Positions 47,122 to 52,727 of a stretch of DNA of 59,156 nt are shown here, in pieces. Position 1 is the first letter of the stretch, and every line of letters starts with the position of its first letter. Origin of the DNA: a virus. Where the stretch lies: positions 1 through 59,156 of IMG/VR virus record IMGVR_UViG_3300042559_001610. The stretch is one strand, 5' to 3'. Under the pieces are notes generated by a model. The model did not search any database and was not told the origin of the DNA. It was given only the letters and a program-made list of their open reading frames with translations. The position numbers were made by a program, and so were the translations under genes.

Positions 47122-47246
47122 GGGATCGCATGTTTTTGGCCTGCTGCTCTACCAACTGAGCTACCGGGGATGCCGAAGCATTGTCCCCAGGTGAGACTCG
47201 AACTCACGACCCGCGGGTTGGATTTTTTCGTTGCTGTAACGATCCC
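47122..47246 (-). tRNA. circularly permuted tRNA in enclosing element U3
   Basis: The 3' half (47221-47183: CCAA-CCCGC, GGGTC, T arm GTGAG/CTCAC, acceptor CTGGGGA) precedes the 5' half (47170-47138: TCCCCGG, D arm GCTC/GAGC, GCAGG). Acceptor strands pair 7/7 and the 13-base linker contains a TGC-TTCG-GCA hairpin. Anticodon stem GCAGG/CCCGC has one mismatch; the anticodon is uncertain (CCA or TCC by where the halves join). Helix GGGATCG/CGATCCC encloses the unit. Confidence 0.8.
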
Positions 47247-47258
47247 AATAAATTTACA

Positions 47259-47313
47259 GGATGCTTGTTTTTTCAATTTAAAAGTTTGATTTTTTGATTT
47301 GCTGTATGCATCC
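47259..47313 (-). ncRNA. empty permuted-tRNA-type element U4
   Basis: GGATGC-ATACAGCAA ... AAAAAAC-AA-GCATCC-TG has the full enclosing helix, leader and trailer of U1-U3 but only about 30 A/T-rich bases inside and no tRNA. It abuts U3 with a TAAATTTATT spacer. Confidence 0.7.
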
Positions 47314-47326
47314 TTTAATAAGTTCA

Positions 47327-47385
47327 GGTTAGTTTTTGATTTTACATCCAATTGTATAATTTTTTTAATTTTGCTGGAACTAACC
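47327..47385 (-). ncRNA. empty permuted-tRNA-type element U5
   Basis: GGTTAGT-TCCAGCAA ... AAAAACTAACC-TG carries the same helix and conserved ends with a 40-base A/T-rich interior and no tRNA. The spacer AACTTATTAAA to U4 matches that between U2 and U1. Confidence 0.7.
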
Positions 47386-47393
47386 TTTTTTTG

Positions 47394-47467
47394 CAGTTCG
47401 TACGGGATTCGAACCCGTGATCTCCACGATTGACAGTCGGGTATCTTAACCGCTAGACCAACGAACT
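47394..47467 (-). tRNA. tRNA-Asp (GTC)
   Basis: Acceptor AGTTCGT/ACGAACT, anticodon loop CTGTCAA (GTC), T arm ACGGGTTCGAATCCCGT. It immediately precedes element U5. Confidence 0.88.
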
Positions 47468-47479
47468 ATGTTTAAAAAA

Positions 47480-47621
47480 GAAAATAATGAGGGAGTACCC
47501 GTCTCGCTCCAATCTTAATTGCTTCTTCAGTTTTAATGAGGCCTCGGCAAAGGGTGGTGCACTTCTTAAATTCCGTTCCTGGTTTGTCGACAACCGAAAA
47601 ACAGAGAAGGCCATTATTTTC
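47480..47621 (-). ncRNA. structured RNA closed by a ten-base helix
   Basis: GAAAATAATG/CATTATTTTC closes 142 bases lying between a homing nuclease gene and tRNA-Asp. Inside are a GGTTGTCGACAAACC palindrome and several short helices. No ORF. Possibly a new structured RNA or a degenerate RNA gene. Confidence 0.45.
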
Positions 47622-47630
47622 TTTTATCTT

Positions 47631-48539
47631 TTATTGTTTCCAAGATTTTCTTTTGAAACAATTAATTTCATAAAATTCTGGGAGAAATCTTTTCATCCAT
47701 CCATTTATTTTTTGATCTGATAATCCAACTATTTTAGAAGCTTGAGATACCCATCCAAAGGAAGAAAAATCTATGCCTGATGAAATTAATTCTTCTGCAA
47801 TTCTTTGATTCTTTTCGTTGTATTGTATTGCATTTAAAGCTCTCTTATCTACTTTTGGGGTTTTTAATTCTTTGGATCTTATTAATCTTTCTTCTAATTT
47901 TTTAGTTTCGGAATTTGAAAGGAAGGAAATTAAGTCCTCGATTTTAAAGCTCTCTGTCTCGTCATAAGCTATTCTATAAACTCTCCATCCTGATTTTTCT
48001 AAATTATGATCCCTGGTTATGTCATGATCTATTCTTTTTTTATTTATAAAATGACATTTTCCATCAAATTCAACTGCTACTTTTTCATTAATAAAAGCAA
48101 AATCAATAAAATATGGATAAACTGGATGTTGAAAGATAACATCATACTTTGAATAAATCTTATTCTCTTCAAATATATTGTGTAACCATTCCTCTCCGTA
48201 GGTCATTAACCCGTTTGCTACTTTACCCCAAGCCGTTTTTTGGAAATTGTTTTTATCCGAAAGATATTCGAATCTTTTTTTCCTCATTTTTTCCTTAGTT
48301 TCTTCTGAATATACTTTAGTATGACTGAGTGTTTTTAAACATTTTTTATCTCCACAAGTGGAATTAAATTTTATACCTCTTCTTAATTTTCTATTTTTTT
48401 CACAATATGGGCACTTAGGAATTTTCATATTTTCATATTTTTGATAATATTCAAGAAGACTGATTCCATATTTTTTTAAACTTGTCGATAGACCTAATTT
48501 ATTTTTACAAATTGTTCCATCTATTTTAGATATAATCAT
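47631..48539 (-). CDS. PD-(D/E)XK (DUF559/Vsr-like) homing-type endonuclease
   Basis: An N-terminal zinc finger (CPYC...CGDKKC) precedes a Vsr/DUF559-like catalytic core: YPYFIDFAFINEKVAVEFDGKCHF and a later KSGWRVYRI. A C-terminal helix-turn-helix-like part (SQASKIVGLSDQKINGWMKR) could read DNA. It lies inside the second tRNA cluster, as selfish nucleases often do. Confidence 0.75.
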   Translation of the reverse strand: MIISKIDGTICKNKLGLSTSLKKYGISLLEYYQKYENMKIPKCPYCEKNRKLRRGIKFNSTCGDKKCLKTLSHTKVYSEETKEKMRKKRFEYLSDKNNFQKTAWGKVANGLMTYGEEWLHNIFEENKIYSKYDVIFQHPVYPYFIDFAFINEKVAVEFDGKCHFINKKRIDHDITRDHNLEKSGWRVYRIAYDETESFKIEDLISFLSNSETKKLEERLIRSKELKTPKVDKRALNAIQYNEKNQRIAEELISSGIDFSSFGWVSQASKIVGLSDQKINGWMKRFLPEFYEINCFKRKSWKQ

Positions 48540-48596
48540 AATCTATATATCCAAATTAAGTTCGAATAATTTGTCGTTTTGCCATTTTTTAAGTTG

Positions 48597-48679
48597 TTAT
48601 CCCGTCAGGAGTCGAACCTGAATACAGCTTTCGCTTCCAGAGCCAAAATCTGGGGTGTTGCCAGTTACACTACAGGATA
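48597..48679 (-). tRNA. tRNA-Gln (TTG)
   Basis: Acceptor TATCCTG/CGGGATA, anticodon arm CCAGA-TTTTGGC-TCTGG (TTG), longer variable region, T arm TCAGGTTCGACTCCTGA. Confidence 0.87.
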
Positions 48680-48691
48680 ATTTATTTGGGG

Positions 48692-48765
48692 TGGGCCATA
48701 CAGGGCTCGAACCTGTGACCTTGACATTATGAGTGTCCCGCTCTGACCAACTGAGCTAAAGGCCC
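48692..48765 (-). tRNA. tRNA-Met (CAT), second
   Basis: Acceptor GGGCCTT/ATGGCCC with one mismatch, D arm GCTC/GAGC, anticodon arm GACA-CTCATAA-TGTC (CAT), normal T arm. Could be Met or, if modified, Ile. Confidence 0.87.
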
Positions 48766-48770
48766 GATTT

Positions 48771-48811
48771 TTCTAATATGTCAAATAACTCTTTGTGAAG
48801 TAACATACGGT
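48771..48811 (-). promoter_or_regulatory. tRNA promoter-like region
   Basis: ACCGTATGTT followed by AGTTATTTGACATATTAGAAA ends six bases before tRNA-Met, combining both recurrent elements in the same order as at 37829-37870. Confidence 0.5.
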
Positions 48812-48813
48812 GG

Positions 48814-48899
48814 CAGAAGATACAGGACTCGAACCTGTACACCGAATTAACGGTGAGCTAGTTAGCAACCAGTTGCAGTACCATTATGCTTAATCTTCT
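48814..48899 (-). tRNA. tRNA-Ser (GCT)
   Basis: Acceptor AGAAGAT/ATCTTCT, anticodon loop TTGCTAA (GCT), Ser-type variable arm CACCG/CGGTG, normal T arm. Confidence 0.82.
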
Positions 48900-48903
48900 A
48901 ATT

Positions 48904-48981
48904 GTGGAGCTAGTGGGAATCAAACCCACCACAGTCTGATTGCAAATCAGACTCGCCGAAGTCTTGGTACATGTAACCCCA
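48904..48981 (-). tRNA. tRNA-Ala (TGC)
   Basis: Acceptor TGGGGTT/AGCTCCA, anticodon arm TCTGA-TTTGCAA-TCAGA (TGC), T loop TTTGATT. D arm is poor. Confidence 0.8.
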
Positions 48982-48989
48982 TTTTTATT

Positions 48990-49077
48990 TGGCGGAGAGG
49001 ACAGGATTCGAACCTGCGGTACCTTTCGGTACACATGCTTTCCAAGCATGCTCCTTAAACCACTCGGACACCTCTCC
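48990..49077 (-). tRNA. tRNA-Ser (GGA), CCA encoded
   Basis: Acceptor GGAGAGG/CCTCTCC, anticodon arm CATGC-TTGGAAA-GCATG (GGA), variable arm GTACC-GAAA-GGTAC. Unlike most here, GCCA is encoded at the 3' end. Confidence 0.92.
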
Positions 49078-49082
49078 AGGTG

Positions 49083-49166
49083 AGCCAGATGTAGGATTCG
49101 AACCTACGGTGTACTTTCGTATCCGGTTTACAAAACCGGCGCTATCGACCTCTAAGCGAATCTGGC
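49083..49166 (-). tRNA. tRNA-Thr (TGT)
   Basis: Acceptor GCCAGAT/ATCTGGC, anticodon arm CCGGT-TTTGTAA-ACCGG (TGT), variable region GTAC-like, T arm GTAGGTTCGAATCCTAC. Confidence 0.88.
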
Positions 49167-49172
49167 GTTTTT

Positions 49173-49207
49173 GACAAGCTTATAACTGGTCCTGTCCAGT
49201 ACTTGTC
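49173..49207 (-). ncRNA. nested hairpin, possible tRNA fragment
   Basis: GACAAG/CTTGTC encloses ACTGG/CCAGT in 35 bases, similar in layout to 46294 and 37577. Probably a tRNA remnant or processing hairpin. Confidence 0.35.
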
Positions 49208-49239
49208 GTGTATGCCACTTTCCAGGATGAGATCAAAAA

Positions 49240-49413
49240 TTACTTACAGTCTGCACTGTCAGAACAAACTGATGTGCTGTCTGGGCAAACACAAGCAGTG
49301 TCTTTGTTACAAGTGCTGTCGCATTTACTAGCGCAATTGCTAGATTGATTTGATCCGTTAGAGCAAGAGCCCAATGCTAATGCTAAAGTTAAAGCTAAGA
49401 TTAAGTTTTTCAT
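49240..49413 (-). CDS. Cys-rich small lipoprotein (57 aa)
   Basis: A lipoprotein signal peptide (LTLALALGSC, lipobox Cys17) precedes a 40-residue mature part with seven cysteines (CASKCDSTCNKDTACVC...). It lies among tRNA genes with no other protein gene nearby. A small secreted or surface-anchored disulphide-rich peptide is likely; possible toxin, receptor block or metal binder. Confidence 0.6.
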   Translation of the reverse strand: MKNLILALTLALALGSCSNGSNQSSNCASKCDSTCNKDTACVCPDSTSVCSDSADCK

Positions 49414-49434
49414 TTTTATTTTTAAGTTGTTTTG

Positions 49435-49506
49435 CTGGGATGGAGAATTTCGAAATCTCGACCTACGGATTAACAGTCCGCCGCTCTGCCTCTGAGCTAC
49501 ATCCCA
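49435..49506 (-). tRNA. tRNA-Asn (GTT)
   Basis: Acceptor TGGGATG/CATCCCA, D arm GCTC/GAGC, anticodon arm CGGA-CTGTTAA-TCCG (GTT), T arm with TTCGAAA. Confidence 0.9.
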
Positions 49507-49515
49507 ATGTAATTT

Positions 49516-49608
49516 GCTGACTAAAAGGGATTCGAACCCTAAACTCCCGCCCTATTGTCTTCCGTTAAGAATATCGTCGGGCAGTGTGCTCCAATACACC
49601 ATAGCCAA
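49516..49608 (-). ncRNA. tRNA-like RNA with 26-base anticodon loop
   Basis: Acceptor TTGGCTA/TAGTCAG (two wobbles), D arm GTGT/ACAC and T arm are present. A five-base stem TGCCC/GGGCG encloses 26 bases instead of seven, exactly the loop size seen at 36324. A 19-base insert in the anticodon loop would explain it. Confidence 0.6.
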
Positions 49609-49655
49609 TCGAGAGTTTCGAACCTCTCAGTTTTAGGTTAATTACTCCTAAAATT
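49609..49655 (-). ncRNA. T-arm-like fragment
   Basis: TTTTAGG/CCTAAAA followed by GAGAG-GTTCGAAA-CTCTC: two hairpins, one a T-arm mimic, without a matching acceptor. Possibly a tRNA remnant joined to the next RNA. Confidence 0.35.
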
Positions 49656-49657
49656 TG

Positions 49658-49731
49658 TTGCGGCTCTCAGGATTCGAACCTGGTGTCTCTGGGTTATGAG
49701 CCCAGTATGTAAGCCATTTCACTCAGCCGCA
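49658..49731 (-). tRNA. tRNA-Met (CAT), third
   Basis: Acceptor TGCGGCT/AGCCGCA, anticodon arm CTGGG-CTCATAA-CCCAG (CAT), T arm CCAGGTTCGAATCCTGA. One of the three may be an initiator or an Ile tRNA with modified C34. Confidence 0.85.
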
Positions 49732-49741
49732 ATTTATTTAG

Positions 49742-49848
49742 CCCCTCCAGCTGGATTCGAACCAGCTTACTCGTGGATGAATTCGTCGGGGGATACCGAA
49801 AGGGCGATTCATCCGTCTCTGTGTTTTACCTCATAGAACTACAGAGGG
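49742..49848 (-). ncRNA. aberrant tRNA-like RNA, 107 nt
   Basis: Acceptor CCCTCTG/TGGAGGG and T arm GCTGG/CCAGC are good. The middle holds an eight-base helix GGATGAAT/ATTCATCC around 24 bases, far larger than an anticodon arm. Another interrupted or non-decoding tRNA-like RNA. Confidence 0.55.
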
Positions 49849-49854
49849 ATTTTG

Positions 49855-49976
49855 TACAAAAGGCAGGACTTGCACCTGCATGGTTCGGTTACCCTGTACC
49901 GACCCCTGACGGGGTCACGTCTGTCTATCATCCTTTTTCGAATATGGATGCTTCCGCCACTCTTGTATTTTTGGCT
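49855..49976 (-). ncRNA. aberrant tRNA-Leu-like RNA, 122 nt
   Basis: Acceptor ACAAGAG/CTTTTGT and a Leu-type TGGCGGAA start are present; a CATCC/GGATG hairpin is inserted in the D loop. The anticodon-position helix GACCCC/GGGGTC closes on four bases (GTCA), and CGGT/ACCG resembles a variable arm. T loop is TGCAAGT. Not decodable as written. Confidence 0.55.
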
Positions 49977-49977
49977 T

Positions 49978-50040
49978 TTCTAATATGTCAAAGAACCAAT
50001 AAAGATTTTTTATTGTCTTTATTGTACCTAAGTATACGGT
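49978..50040 (-). promoter_or_regulatory. promoter-like region upstream of aberrant tRNA
   Basis: ACCGTATACTT at 50031-50040 and GGTTCTTTGACATATTAGAAAA near 49978-49998 repeat the two-part tRNA promoter arrangement. Confidence 0.45.
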
Positions 50041-50062
50041 CTTGTTTCGTAGAACCTAAGAG

Positions 50063-50096
50063 GAAATTAAAAATTTTTTAATTATTTTTTAATTTC
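50063..50096 (-). terminator. terminator-like hairpin after tmRNA
   Basis: GAAATTAAAAA/TTTTTAATTTC forms an A/T-only hairpin just below the tmRNA 3' end on the minus strand. Confidence 0.5.
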
Positions 50097-50102
50097 TTTT
50101 TT

Positions 50103-50552
50103 TGGTGGAGCAGGGGGGAATCGAACCCCCGTCTTGTTCAGCTTGTTCAAGGACTCGTTCACATGCTTAGATCAGTTTTTCTAAACTGTCAAAATTTGTC
50201 ACCTGGATTTTTTGACTGATTCCTTGGTGACCGTTTTATCAGCGAACCTTCCGATAGTGTCGATCTGAATGGGTATTGGATTTCTCCTCAAGGTTTCACT
50301 CGGTTTCCACTTGGCGGTACTACAAACCTTTTTCCCGCATGTGAGATTTTCTGTTCCTGGGTAATCTCAAACCCGATGAGAATTAAGCTGCAATAGCTAA
50401 TTCAGCTCCTACTAAAGACATTGCATCTTCAAAGGAGAAAGTTGACTTTTCGCCGTTTACATTTTATATAGGTGATTAAAGAGTTTCCAATACTAACTCT
50501 GCATGCATCATCACGAAAATCAAGAACTGCCAATCGATGCCTGGTCTGCCCC
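50103..50552 (-). ncRNA. ssrA: tmRNA with unusually long tag
   Basis: tmRNA frees stalled ribosomes by adding a degradation tag. The ends pair as GGGGCAG/CTGCTCC, the T arm is GGGGG-TTCGATT-CCCCC, CCA is encoded, and the 5' part has GCATCGATTGG and ATGCATGCAGAG as in bacterial tmRNAs. The tag frame begins GGC GAA AAG at 50454 and ends TAA at 50383: 23 residues, starting GEKSTFS and ending ELAIAA. Bacteroidota tags are usually eight or nine residues (for example GENNYALAA), so this tag is about 14 residues longer. Confidence 0.93.
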
Positions 50553-50575
50553 ATAAATTAAAGAACTGTTTATCT

Positions 50576-50585
50576 AATATACGAC
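50576..50585 (-). promoter_or_regulatory. GTCGTATATT motif upstream of tmRNA
   Basis: The variant motif lies 24 bases before the tmRNA 5' end, the position expected for a promoter. Confidence 0.5.
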
Positions 50586-50621
50586 TATAGATACGGACCT
50601 GTAGAAAATTTCATAAAAAAA

Positions 50622-50644
50622 CCTGAACTTTTTAAAGGTTCAGG
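50622..50644 (-). terminator. Rho-independent terminator
   Basis: CCTGAAC/GTTCAGG with a nine-base loop is followed on the minus strand by TTTTTTT. It ends the short gene at 50674 and separates it from tmRNA. Confidence 0.8.
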
Positions 50645-50673
50645 CTTAGTAGAGGATCTTCTATATTTCTATA

Positions 50674-50769
50674 TCACGATATTCGAACTAAGCCTGCAGC
50701 ATCCGGGTTGCCGTCTCCTGTAGTAGAGGCTCCCATCTGATTTATATTTGCTTGACTTATCGAAATCAT
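50674..50769 (-). CDS. very small protein (31 aa)
   Basis: MISISQANINQMGASTTGDG begins a 31-residue frame with a GATATATAAC element 32 bases upstream and a strong terminator 30 bases after its stop. The framing by transcription signals supports a real gene; the product is too short to classify. Confidence 0.4.
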   Translation of the reverse strand: MISISQANINQMGASTTGDGNPDAAGLVRIS

Positions 50770-50819
50770 TTTTTAGTTTTTTATTGTTTGTTATATATCA
50801 ATTTGTTTTTAAAGTTTCA

Positions 50820-50908
50820 CATTTTTTTCCACTATAATTGAAAAAAATTGAATTATTTTCCATTTTTTTCCACTAAGGCCACATTTTTTGGAAAAATTTT
50901 CCACTATA
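50820..50908. repeat. three direct repeats TTTTCCACTA
   Basis: Copies of T5-8 followed by CCACTA(TA/AG) occur at about 50823, 50864 and 50896 in the untranslated stretch upstream of 50769. They could be binding sites. The gap 50770-50911 has no gene. Confidence 0.45.
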
Positions 50909-50911
50909 GGC

Positions 50912-51523
50912 TTAAGCGAAGAAGGTTTTACCCTCTATATTTGAGATGTCTTGGAGTTTTCCGTCCATTTCAACCGAAAGAATTTTTAGTGGAACCCCTT
51001 TAATGAGGGTTATTTCTTTCTCGTCATCCCCAGTAAAAGGTTCGACGTTGGTGATTAGAGTCTTTTCCCAGTCAACTCCATTCTCAGGAACTTCTGCTTC
51101 TATCAAGACTTTAGATGGCTTGCTGTAGTCACCCCAGTGTGTGTCTGCTGAGTCAGAATCCCAAGTCCAATAGATACCAAGGTGTTTCCCTTCGCGTTCT
51201 AAATGATCAAGCCACGAGCTTGTAACGGTCATTGCTCTCCATATAGTCGCCTTTCCGTTTCGAATAACATCATTTTTATATACGCTAATCAGTTCTTCCA
51301 TCTTATATCTTAGATCATATTCTAACCAATTCAAGAAATCCTCTTGATCTATATCTTCGTCATCAACATCGGTTAGCTGCTCCTCGTCTTTGTAAAGGGT
51401 CATAGCCCATTCGTCTTTAGCTGCCATGTCTTCGACAAAATCTCGGGTAAGAATTGAATCCAGATTTACCGAGGATAAGAGAGACTCGGTGATGAAATTT
51501 TCAAAGAGTGTTAGGTGTTTCAT
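50912..51523 (-). CDS. possible ADP-ribosyltransferase with capsid-targeting N-terminus
   Basis: Residues 90-200 show an R-S-E type ART pattern: TIWRAM with Arg96, a long central part with YWTWDSDSA, and EKEI with E168-x-E170. The N-terminus MKHLTLFENFITES matches the T4 internal-protein targeting peptide and ends at I-T-E, a gp21-type cleavage site. T4 injects an ART (Alt) carrying such a peptide, so an injected effector that modifies host proteins is plausible. The fold assignment is from motifs only. Confidence 0.55.
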   Translation of the reverse strand: MKHLTLFENFITESLLSSVNLDSILTRDFVEDMAAKDEWAMTLYKDEEQLTDVDDEDIDQEDFLNWLEYDLRYKMEELISVYKNDVIRNGKATIWRAMTVTSSWLDHLEREGKHLGIYWTWDSDSADTHWGDYSKPSKVLIEAEVPENGVDWEKTLITNVEPFTGDDEKEITLIKGVPLKILSVEMDGKLQDISNIEGKTFFA

Positions 51524-52443
51524 TATAGACCGATGTCATTTAAGTCTGCTAGAAGATCCGATTCCTCCGAATAGCCTTCTGGAAACTCTAGACCTGAGTA
51601 TCCTGGAAGTTTCTTCAGTTCTTTCCAGATTGATTTTAGTTCAACCGCCATTTTTGCTGGGTTAGCATGGATCATTTCTTGTACCTCCTCAGGAGAATTT
51701 GCCATGAAATCGCATAATCCCTGCTCTTCGTATTTTCCGTTTAGCATAAGATCTAATTTTCCTACTGGATTCCATTTCCCTTCTAATGAGACCCTAAACA
51801 TTCTTCCACCTATTACTACATCCCATATTTTAAATTGGCCTTTAACCTCGGTAGGTAAAAAGTCTTTTGCTTCGGATTTAGTTAAAGATAAATCCCTCGA
51901 AAAATCTCCTTTCCGATTATAACCTTCTCTTCCATACAAAGAAAATCCCCCGACTTCTCCAAACTTTATCCCTTCTTCCATTACATTAAGTGCCCCTTGC
52001 TTTGTTAATGTAATGTTCTTAGGAGAATCAATTCTACCGGTGGAGGGATTCAATTTAAAATCTGATGCATATCTTCTGAGAATACCATATGCTTTTTCAC
52101 TTAAACCTGTTTTTGAGGATTGACTTTCATATTTAGAATATCTGTCAATCAAATAATCTAGCATTCCTTTTAAATCTAAACCATTTTTTAGAAATCCGGA
52201 TCTTACCCCTCTATCTCTAACATATCCAGAACCAGGCTGAAGAACTATCCCTTCCGGGTAGTAATCAAATCTTCTGTTCTTTAGAATGATGTTTCCATTT
52301 TTAGCAACGATTGGGGTTGTGGAATCATAAAATCCTAGCTCTTCCAGTCTTTTCCATTCTGCAGGAAAATCTGAAGCTATGCTTGCAACGCTAGCCTCGT
52401 TTAGCTTTAAATAGGATTCAAAATTGTGGATTCTTGACTTCAT
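51523..52443 (-). CDS. hypothetical protein with capsid-targeting-like N-terminus
   Basis: The product starts MKSRIHNFESYLKLNEAS, with L-N-E as a possible protease site, and ends GYSEESDLLADLNDIGL. That ending resembles the YSEEELxDLxxDL..IGH module of the array at 41579-45374, here at the C-terminus. The 300-residue body is not recognised. It overlaps the ART-like gene by one base, so both are co-translated. Confidence 0.6.
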   Translation of the reverse strand: MKSRIHNFESYLKLNEASVASIASDFPAEWKRLEELGFYDSTTPIVAKNGNIILKNRRFDYYPEGIVLQPGSGYVRDRGVRSGFLKNGLDLKGMLDYLIDRYSKYESQSSKTGLSEKAYGILRRYASDFKLNPSTGRIDSPKNITLTKQGALNVMEEGIKFGEVGGFSLYGREGYNRKGDFSRDLSLTKSEAKDFLPTEVKGQFKIWDVVIGGRMFRVSLEGKWNPVGKLDLMLNGKYEEQGLCDFMANSPEEVQEMIHANPAKMAVELKSIWKELKKLPGYSGLEFPEGYSEESDLLADLNDIGL

Positions 52444-52461
52444 CTTCTATATATCACAAAA

Positions 52462-52482
52462 AACCCCGATTGAATCGGGGTT
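52462..52482 (-). terminator. Rho-independent terminator
   Basis: AACCCCGATT/AATCGGGGTT with a one-base loop is followed on the minus strand by TTTTTT. It ends the RNA region containing U6 and U7. Confidence 0.85.
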
Positions 52483-52494
52483 AGAAGTTTGACA

Positions 52495-52662
52495 GGATCG
52501 TGTTCGTTTATTTCTCCCCGGCGGGATATCTCTCTTTTGACGTCTGAGAATTTGACGGTAACCTTTTTTGAAACTGGAGATTTTACCAGGGTGCTCGATA
52601 AGGACGAATCCTTAATTAAGCTTGCATTGATTAATTGTAGTTAATTTTTGCTGTATCGATCC
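52495..52662 (-). ncRNA. enclosing element U6 with unknown RNA cargo
   Basis: GGATCG-ATACAGCAA ... CGATCC-TG reproduces the permuted-tRNA enclosing element, but the 156-base interior has no T arm. It contains a TAAGGA-TTCG-TCCTTA hairpin and a GAGAGATATCCCGCC segment. It may carry a different RNA or a degraded tRNA. Confidence 0.6.
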
Positions 52663-52669
52663 TTTTACT

Positions 52670-52727
52670 GGTTCCTGTGGGTTTTTCTTAATTTAATTTT
52701 AGGTTTTTAAGTTTGCTGTAAGGAACC
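52670..52727 (-). ncRNA. empty element U7
   Basis: GGTTCCT-TACAGCAA ... AGGAACC-AG forms the same enclosing helix with a short A/T-rich interior. It directly precedes U6, as U5 precedes U4 and U2 precedes U1. Confidence 0.65.

Noticed and set aside
46627-47246. Hammerhead, twister or other known self-cleaving ribozyme as the enclosing motif
   Set aside because: I could not match CTGANGA...GAAA or other known cores to the conserved TTACAGCAA and CCTG ends; the motif may still be catalytic but is not one I recognise.
46116-47351. Leftward ORFs at 46116, 46919 and 47112
   Set aside because: They run through tRNA-Met, tRNA-Pro and the permuted tRNA elements; coding is explained by chance read-through.
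49773-50081. Rightward ORF of 102 codons
   Set aside because: It crosses two tRNA-like genes and a promoter-like region on the opposite strand.
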